This document shows, in pieces, positions 63,498 to 64,000 of a DNA stretch of 64,000 bases (position 1 is the first letter of the stretch; each line of letters opens with the position of its first letter). The stretch is from contig PACT01000009.1 of NCBI GenBank assembly GCA_002700285.1, positions 23,841 to 87,840 on the forward strand, read 5' to 3'. The notes under the pieces were generated by a model, which searched no databases, was not told the origin of the DNA, and was given only the letters and a program-made list of their open reading frames with translations. The stretch is from Crocinitomicaceae bacterium. GTDB taxonomy: Bacteria; Bacteroidota; Bacteroidia; Flavobacteriales_D; Sanyastnellaceae. The translations under genes were made by a program, and so were the position numbers.

Positions 63498-64000
63498 TCA
63501 AGAATCTTTAACGAGCTCTGTGCTGATTCTTCCCAAGGAAAGACGAAGACCGGAAACTGCACCAGCCTTGTCCCTAACGACACGGCCAAACATGTCACCA
63601 AATATGAATTCATCTGGCGTTTCAGAATACACACGTGAAGCCTCCAATTCAACCCCCGTATTTTCATCAATTTGATACCCCATCAACTTATCCTGTTCCA
63701 TGACAATGTTGAGATTAAAATCGGGCGCACTATAATGACCCAAGAGGTGCTGACATTCAACCGACTTTAATACCAATGTCGAATCCAACGCCAAGTTCAT
63801 TTCTTCAGCCAATCTTTCATGAATATCAATGGCACGGTTCCGAAAATTCAACGTGTACCGAACATGATTACGCAAATTAATAAAATGGAAATGGACCATT
63901 GAATTGAAGTAAAACGGATCTTCCATGCAATGGTCAATCATCACATCTGGGAAAGCGAGAAAAGGAATTGTGGCGGATGCGTATTGGGATGTCCTTGCAG
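63498..64000 (-). CDS. partial gene, C-terminal fragment (possible DUF3471-like tail)
   Basis: The minus-strand frame is open from the window edge to the stop at 63498, so about 167 C-terminal residues remain. A GTG at 63944 is only internal; upstream codons read RTSQYASATIPFLAFPDV. The segment ends ECQHLLGHYSAPDFNLNIVM, QDKLMGYQIDENTGVELEAS, DEFIFGDMFGRVVRDKAGAV, SGLRLSLGR. This pattern (Y-x-x-P-x-F-x-L-x-I ... V-x-R-D-x-x-G-x-V-x-G-L) is like the DUF3471-type tail of serine hydrolases and metalloproteases. The main domain is outside the window, so the function is not set. A 7-bp hairpin (63452-63474) lies between it and crtI. Confidence 0.5.
   Translation of the reverse strand, partial: ARTSQYASATIPFLAFPDVMIDHCMEDPFYFNSMVHFHFINLRNHVRYTLNFRNRAIDIHERLAEEMNLALDSTLVLKSVECQHLLGHYSAPDFNLNIVMEQDKLMGYQIDENTGVELEASRVYSETPDEFIFGDMFGRVVRDKAGAVSGLRLSLGRISTELVKDS

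Overview
The window reads as chromosomal DNA of a marine, aerobic member of the Bacteroidota, most likely Flavobacteriales. The reasons are: many secreted proteins that end in a type IX secretion (T9SS) sorting domain; promoters that fit the Bacteroidota -7 element TAnnTTTG, with few Shine-Dalgarno sequences; a flavobacterial-type proteorhodopsin; a CcsBA-type cytochrome c maturation protein; and a CrtI phytoene desaturase. No rRNA, tRNA, CRISPR array, insertion sequence or prophage was recognised. Both ends cut through genes: an FtsX/MacB-type permease on the left and an unidentified minus-strand gene on the right.

Layout. 0-9 kb: MacB-like ABC exporter, typA, an ATP-grasp protein, an MBOAT/SGNH O-acyltransferase pair, and glycerol kinase. 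9-12.5 kb: a monoglyceride-lipase-like hydrolase, a sterol-desaturase-family di-iron protein, a GT2 glycosyltransferase and a GreA-like factor. 12.5-19.4 kb: a large sortilin-repeat T9SS protein, a second MBOAT/SGNH pair and an esterase. 19.4-25 kb: a copper-rich stretch holding a degraded cytochrome remnant, a PHM-like copper monooxygenase with a c-type heme motif and dockerin-like tail, and a translationally coupled trio (long-form GAPDH, cupredoxin protein, multicopper oxidase). 25-34 kb: cytochrome c maturation operon, saccharopine-dehydrogenase-like protein, penicillin acylase and an exported pirin. 34-43 kb: a bacterial Kunitz-domain protein, a methyltransferase, a tightly packed three-gene T9SS operon (arylsulfotransferase-like, CotH-kinase-like, propeller protein) and a purple-acid-phosphatase-like protein. 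43-47.4 kb: hemolysin III, then an APC permease / Rieske oxygenase / HMA-MauE operon. 47.4-52.5 kb: a light-related block with proteorhodopsin convergent to an operon of DUF2805, a 42-residue DUF2256 protein, a photolyase/cryptochrome homologue and an FAD oxidoreductase. 52.5-64 kb: cytochrome-fused sugar dehydrogenase, nuclease-like T9SS protein, DUF4874/DUF4832 protein with dockerin-like tail, TonB-dependent receptor, lipoprotein, crtI and the partial gene.

The most unusual points are a compound inverted plus direct repeat over the proteorhodopsin promoter; a photolyase-family protein that lacks all expected iron-sulfur ligands, encoded with DUF2256 and DUF2805; a Kunitz domain with Glu at P1; a frameshifted, internally deleted pseudogene joining a cytochrome N-terminus to a T9SS-like tail; an APC permease whose conserved N-terminus lies upstream of every ATG/GTG/TTG; and two proteins that use a double EF-hand-like C-terminus instead of a T9SS domain.
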